64,000 nt of DNA, taken from NCBI RefSeq assembly GCF_019880305.1, contig NZ_CP082301.1:5146001-5210000 (forward strand). The letters are read 5' to 3'. Source of the stretch: Streptomyces decoyicus. Lineage in GTDB: Bacteria; Actinomycetota; Actinomycetes; Streptomycetales; Streptomycetaceae. The notes under the pieces were generated by a model. The model saw only the letters and a program-made list of their open reading frames with translations. It ran no database searches and was not told where the DNA came from. Position numbers and translations under genes: made by a program. This document shows, piece after piece, positions 60,410-64,000 of the stretch; position 1 is the first letter of the stretch; every line of letters begins with the position of its first letter.

Positions 60410-61615
60410 CTATGCCTCCAGCACGCCCCGCAGCTGGTGGAGGCCCCAGTCCAGGTCCTCCTTGCTGATCACCAGCGGCGGCGCGAGCCGGATCGTGGCG
60501 CCGTGGGTGTCCTTGGCCAGTACGCCGCGCGCCATCAGCTGCTCGGAGATCTCCCGGCCGGTGCCGCGTGACGGGTTGATGTCCACGCCGGCCCACAGGC
60601 CGCGGCCGCGCACCGCGTCCACCGCGCCGCCGCCCACCAGCAGCCCCAGCTCGCTGTGCAGATGCTCGCCCAGCTCCACGGCCTGCTGCTGGAACTCGCC
60701 GGTCCGCAGCATCGCCAGCACCTCCAGCGCCACCGCGCAGGCGAGCGGGTTCCCGCCGAAGGTCGAGCCGTGCTCGCCCGGCGCGTACACGCCCAGCACC
60801 TCACGGGAGGACACCACCGCGGACACCGGCACCACGCCGCCGCCCAACGCCTTGCCCAGCACGTACATGTCGGGCACCACGTCCTCGTGCTCGCAGGCGA
60901 AGGTCCGCCCCGTACGGCCCAGCCCCGACTGGATCTCGTCGGCGATGAACAGCACGTTCCGGCGGCGGGTCAGCTCCCGCACGCCCGCCAGATAGCCCGG
61001 CGGCGGCACCAGCACCCCCGCCTCGCCCTGGATCGGCTCCAGCAGCACCGCGACCGTGTCGGCGTCGACGGCGGCCTCCATCGCGGCAAGATCGCCGTAC
61101 GGGACGATCTCGAAACCGGGGGTGTACGGGCCGAAGTCGGCGCGGGCCTCGGGGTCCGTGGAGAAGGAGACGATGGTGGTCGTCCGGCCGTGGAAGTTGT
61201 TGTCCGCGACGATGATCTTCGCCCGGCCGTCGGGTACGCCCTTGACCTTGTAGCCCCACTTACGGGCCGTCTTCACCGCCGTCTCGACGGCCTCGGCGCC
61301 GGTGTTCATCGGGAGCACCAGTTCCATCCCGCACAGCGCGGCCAGCTGCGTACAGAAGTCGGCGAACCGGTCGTGGTGGAAGGCACGCGAGGTGAGGGTG
61401 ACCCGTTCCAACTGGGCCTTGGCCGCGTCGAGCAGCCGGCGGTTTCCGTGCCCGAAGTTCAGCGCGGAGTACCCGGCGAGCATGTCCAGATAGCGGCGGC
61501 CCTCCACATCCGTCACCCAGGCACCCTCGGCGGTGGCCACGACGACGGGCAGCGGGTGGTAGTTGTGCGCGCTGTGGGCTTCGGCGGCGGCGATGCTGCG
61601 TTCCGTGGACGTCAC
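60410..61615 (-). CDS. rocD: Ornithine aminotransferase RocD
   Basis: 401 residues from GTG 61615 with GGAG 7 nt upstream. PLP-dependent class III transaminase converting ornithine and 2-oxoglutarate to glutamate semialdehyde and glutamate. LDMLAGYSALNFGHGN, PMNTGAEAVETAVKTARKWG, DEIQSGLGRTG, the PLP lysine in VLGKALGGG and GSTFGGNPLACAVALE are all standard for RocD. It feeds arginine/ornithine nitrogen toward proline and glutamate. Divergent from glyA. Confidence 0.95.
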   Translation of the reverse strand: MTSTERSIAAAEAHSAHNYHPLPVVVATAEGAWVTDVEGRRYLDMLAGYSALNFGHGNRRLLDAAKAQLERVTLTSRAFHHDRFADFCTQLAALCGMELVLPMNTGAEAVETAVKTARKWGYKVKGVPDGRAKIIVADNNFHGRTTTIVSFSTDPEARADFGPYTPGFEIVPYGDLAAMEAAVDADTVAVLLEPIQGEAGVLVPPPGYLAGVRELTRRRNVLFIADEIQSGLGRTGRTFACEHEDVVPDMYVLGKALGGGVVPVSAVVSSREVLGVYAPGEHGSTFGGNPLACAVALEVLAMLRTGEFQQQAVELGEHLHSELGLLVGGGAVDAVRGRGLWAGVDINPSRGTGREISEQLMARGVLAKDTHGATIRLAPPLVISKEDLDWGLHQLRGVLEA

Positions 61616-61742
61616 CGGGGACTCCGTTCGGTAGGCCGTTGGGGCGCGGACGGCGCCGCGTCCCCCTCCATTGTTGCGCTCGCTCCGGCACCTGGGCCTG
61701 CAAAGATCCGCCGGACAGGGAGCACGGTGTCCTAGACTCTGC

Positions 61743-61830
61743 GGTGCGCACCGCGACTGGCGTACGGGGAAGCAACCTCGAGGAAGCGGTGTGCGGCAAC
61801 CACCACGAGGTGCCGCCCCGCCTGGGCACC
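61743..61830 (+). ncRNA. ZTP (pfl) riboswitch upstream of glyA
   Basis: The leader carries the conserved pfl parts in order: CGACTGGCG (61754-61762), a variable stem, GAGGAAGC (61780-61787), a long hairpin, and the invariant CCGCCTGGGCA (61818-61828). A -10 TAGACT (61733-61738) places transcription start near 61745, and the glyA ATG is about 48 nt after the aptamer. ZTP reports 10-formyl-folate shortage; binding switches on one-carbon genes such as glyA. Recognised from recalled consensus. Confidence 0.78.
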
Positions 61831-61875
61831 CCGGGACCGACCGGAAGAACCGATCGACCGCCCCGGAGGAACGCC

Positions 61876-63147
61876 ATGTCACTGCCCCTTTCCCACCCCG
61901 CGCTGAGCGCCGCCGACCCCGAACTGGCCGCGCTGGTCGGCGCCGAGGAGCAGCTCCAGTCCGACACGCTGCGACTGATCCCCAGCGAGAACTACGTCTC
62001 CGCCGCCGTCCTGGAAGCCACCGGCACCGTCCTCCAGAACAAGTACAGCGAGGGGTACGCGGGCCGTCGCTACTACGAAGGCCAGCAGAACATCGACCGC
62101 GTCGAGACGCTGGCCGTCGAGCGCGCCAAGGCCGTCTTCGGCGTGGAACACGCCAACGTCCAGCCGTACTCCGGCTCGCCCGCCAACCTCGCCGCCTACC
62201 TCGCCTTCGCCGAGCCCGGCGACACCGTGCTGGGCATGGCGCTGCCGATGGGCGGCCACCTCACGCACGGCTGGGGCGTCTCGGCGACCGGTACGTGGTT
62301 CCGCGGCGTGCAGTACGGCGTACGCCCGGACAGCGCGCTGATCGACTTCGACGAGGTGCGCGACCTCGCCCGCAAGGAACGCCCGAAGATCATCTTCTGT
62401 GGTGGTACCGCCGTCCCGCGCACCATCGACTTCGCCGCCTTCGGCGAGATCGCCCGCGAGGTCGACGCCGTACTCGTCGCCGATATCGCCCATATCGCCG
62501 GTCTGATCGCGGGCGGCGCCCACCCCTCGCCCGTGCCGCACGCGGACGTCATCTCCACCACCACCCACAAGACCCTGCGTGGCCCGCGCGGCGCCATGCT
62601 GATGTCCCGGGCGAGCCACGCCAAGGCCGTCGACAAGGCCGTCTTCCCCGGTCTCCAGGGCGGCCCGCACAACCACACCACCGCCGCCATCGCCGTCGCC
62701 CTGCGCGAGGCGGCCGCCCCGTCCTTCCGCGACTACGCACACGCCGTCGTCGCCAACGCCAAGGCGCTCGCCGAGGCGTTGCTGGCCCGCGGCTACGACC
62801 TGGTCTCCGGCGGCACCGACAACCACCTGGTGCTGATCGACCTCACCTCGAAGGGCGTTTCGGGCAAGGTCGCCGCGAAGGCGCTGGACCGGGCCGGCAT
62901 CGTCGTCAACTACAACACCGTCCCCTTCGACCCGCGTAAGCCCTTCGACCCCTCCGGTATCCGCATCGGCACTCCGTCCCTCACCTCCCGCGGACTGGGC
63001 ACGGACCGGATGCCGCAGGTCGCCGAGTGGATCGACCGCAGCGTCCAGGCCGCGGCGAAGGGGGACGAGGAGGCGCTGGCGGCGATCCGCGGAGAGGTCG
63101 CGGAACTGATGGCCGGCTACCCGGCGCCGGGGCTGCCGACGGACTGA
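61876..63147 (+). CDS. glyA: Serine hydroxymethyltransferase
   Basis: 423 residues, ATG with GGAGGA. Converts serine and THF to glycine and 5,10-methylene-THF, the main one-carbon entry. LRLIPSENYVSAAV, NKYSEGYAGRRYYEGQ, the PLP lysine in STTTHKTLRGPRGA and GGPHNHTTAAIAVAL are all present. The methylene-THF it makes is the FolD substrate. Controlled by the ZTP riboswitch; the stop lies in a 13-bp triplication. Confidence 0.96.
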   Translation: MSLPLSHPALSAADPELAALVGAEEQLQSDTLRLIPSENYVSAAVLEATGTVLQNKYSEGYAGRRYYEGQQNIDRVETLAVERAKAVFGVEHANVQPYSGSPANLAAYLAFAEPGDTVLGMALPMGGHLTHGWGVSATGTWFRGVQYGVRPDSALIDFDEVRDLARKERPKIIFCGGTAVPRTIDFAAFGEIAREVDAVLVADIAHIAGLIAGGAHPSPVPHADVISTTTHKTLRGPRGAMLMSRASHAKAVDKAVFPGLQGGPHNHTTAAIAVALREAAAPSFRDYAHAVVANAKALAEALLARGYDLVSGGTDNHLVLIDLTSKGVSGKVAAKALDRAGIVVNYNTVPFDPRKPFDPSGIRIGTPSLTSRGLGTDRMPQVAEWIDRSVQAAAKGDEEALAAIRGEVAELMAGYPAPGLPTD

Positions 63148-63173
63148 GCCGACGGACCGAGCCGACGGACTGA
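63135..63173 (+). repeat. 13-bp triplication spanning the glyA stop codon
   Basis: Units 63135-63147, 63148-63160 and 63161-63173 (GCCGACGGACTGA, with one base changed in the middle unit). The TGA of unit 1 is the glyA stop. Confidence 0.85.
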
Positions 63174-63193
63174 GGTCCGCGGCTCCCGGGCGC

Positions 63194-63228
63194 CCGGCTC
63201 ACCGGCCGTTGTTCGGCCGGTGAGCCGG
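63194..63228. terminator. Bidirectional terminator between glyA and the P450 gene
   Basis: Perfect 14-bp stem (63194-63207 with 63215-63228), 7-nt loop, between convergent genes. Confidence 0.9.
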
Positions 63229-63238
63229 ACGGCGTTGC

Positions 63239-64000
63239 TCAGCCGGCGAGCCGGACCGGCAGGACGTGGGTGCTGTTGCCGATGAAGCTCGGGTGCGCCG
63301 GCAGCTCCGCGTCCGGGACGGCGAGATCCAGCGCCGGATAACGGGTGAAGAGCGCCTCCAGGGCGACGGTCGCCTCCAGCCGGGCCAGCGGCGCGCCCAG
63401 ACAGTAGTGCGGCCCGTGGCCGAAGGAGAGGTGCCGGGCGGCGGGCCGCCGGGTGACGTCGAACCGGTCCGCGTCGGGTCCGTAGGCGTCCGGGTCCCGG
63501 CCGGCCGCGGAGTAGGAGGCCAGCATCGGGGTGCCGCGGGGGACGAGGGTGCCGCCGATCTCCAGGTCCCGGACCGGGTAGCGGAACGGGAAGTGGGCGA
63601 CGGGGCTGTCGTAGCGCAGCGTCTCCTCGACCACGTCGTCCCAGGTGGCCCGCCCGTGCTGCACCAGCTCCAGCTGTGCGCGGTCGGTGCACAGGGCCCG
63701 GACCGCGTTGGTGATCAGGTTGAGCGTGGTCTCGTGCCCCGCGATGATCATCAGCAGCAGGGTGCCGACCAGCTCCCGTGCGCTCAGCCGGTCGCCGTCC
63801 TCCTCCTGGGCGGCGAGCAGCGCGCTGGTCAGATCGTCGCCCGAGTCCGCCCGTCGGGCCTCTGCGACCTGGGTGAGGACGGCGATGATCTCCCGGTTGG
63901 CGGCCTGCGCCTCGTCCGCCGAGCCGGTCGTGCTCACGATCAGGTTCGACAGCTCGTGCAGCCGGTCGCGCAACGCGGCGTCCACGCCCAGCAGTTCGCA
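63239..64000 (-). CDS. Cytochrome P450, partial (N-terminus beyond the window)
   Basis: At least 253 residues, open at the right edge, so roughly the N-terminal third is missing. I-helix LLLMIIAGHETTLNLI with the acid/Thr pair, ExxR in VEETLRYDSPVAHFPFR, and the haem loop FGHGPHYCLGAPLARLE with the Cys ligand are all present. A soluble bacterial class I P450, needing ferredoxin partners that are not in view. Substrate unknown. Confidence 0.93.
   Translation of the reverse strand, partial: CELLGVDAALRDRLHELSNLIVSTTGSADEAQAANREIIAVLTQVAEARRADSGDDLTSALLAAQEEDGDRLSARELVGTLLLMIIAGHETTLNLITNAVRALCTDRAQLELVQHGRATWDDVVEETLRYDSPVAHFPFRYPVRDLEIGGTLVPRGTPMLASYSAAGRDPDAYGPDADRFDVTRRPAARHLSFGHGPHYCLGAPLARLEATVALEALFTRYPALDLAVPDAELPAHPSFIGNSTHVLPVRLAG

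Overview
This window is Streptomyces chromosome, or that of a very close relative. Most of it has very high GC, GTG starts and 4-bp ATGA/GTGA overlaps are common, and actinobacterial families abound (WhiJ-type HTH with DUF397, DUF3017, DUF2690, DUF5988, DUF6879). The order purN-purH, folD, mdh, betaine operon, glyA is familiar from the Streptomyces core chromosome. No tRNA, rRNA, IS element or CRISPR array was seen. The right edge cuts a cytochrome P450 gene.

Layout. 1-6.7 kb: purine and one-carbon genes (purN-purH, folD) with small membrane proteins and a DUF3017 protein. 6.9-10.5 kb: three tandem paralogues, each an N-terminal HTH, a low-complexity linker, one membrane span and an outside domain. 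10.7-14.4 kb: a lower-GC accessory segment with a DUF6879 gene pair and a two-gene module (small helical protein plus NB-ARC/TPR NLR-like ATPase) whose partners share a short motif. 15-16 kb: mdh. 16.1-17.7 kb: WhiJ/DUF397 module. 17.9-21.1 kb: three-gene operon in which a membrane protein and a small protein again share a matched motif. 21.1-23.6 kb: DUF5988, AhpD-like, Uma2 and a probable lipoprotein. 23.8-31.3 kb: choline-to-betaine oxidation and betaine import operon. 31.3-36.1 kb: duplicated small secreted proteins, one frameshifted, with mosaic promoter copies and a secreted phospholipase A2. 36.3-43.1 kb: assorted enzymes and regulators. 43.1-48.2 kb: two mirror-image MocR/AhpD divergons around a PEP-mutase-like gene. 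49.5-56.3 kb: a giant 23-repeat Ig-like protein. 56.5-64 kb: YgiB/YgiC-like pair, PadR with a divergent monooxygenase, rocD, glyA behind a ZTP riboswitch, and the partial P450.

How the parts connect. PurN, PurH, FolD and GlyA all turn over folate one-carbon units. The glyA leader appears to sense ZTP, the alarmone that builds up when PurH lacks 10-formyl-THF. The betaine operon joins synthesis and import of an osmoprotectant. The most novel material is the pair of unrelated modules in which neighbouring proteins carry the same short motif at facing termini. This is the layout known for bacterial amyloid-signalling NLR/effector pairs. Several of these accessory genes, and the WhiJ-type gene, carry the rare TTA leucine codon, which points to bldA-dependent, developmentally timed translation.

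All function calls come from reading motifs and recalling families; no database search was run.
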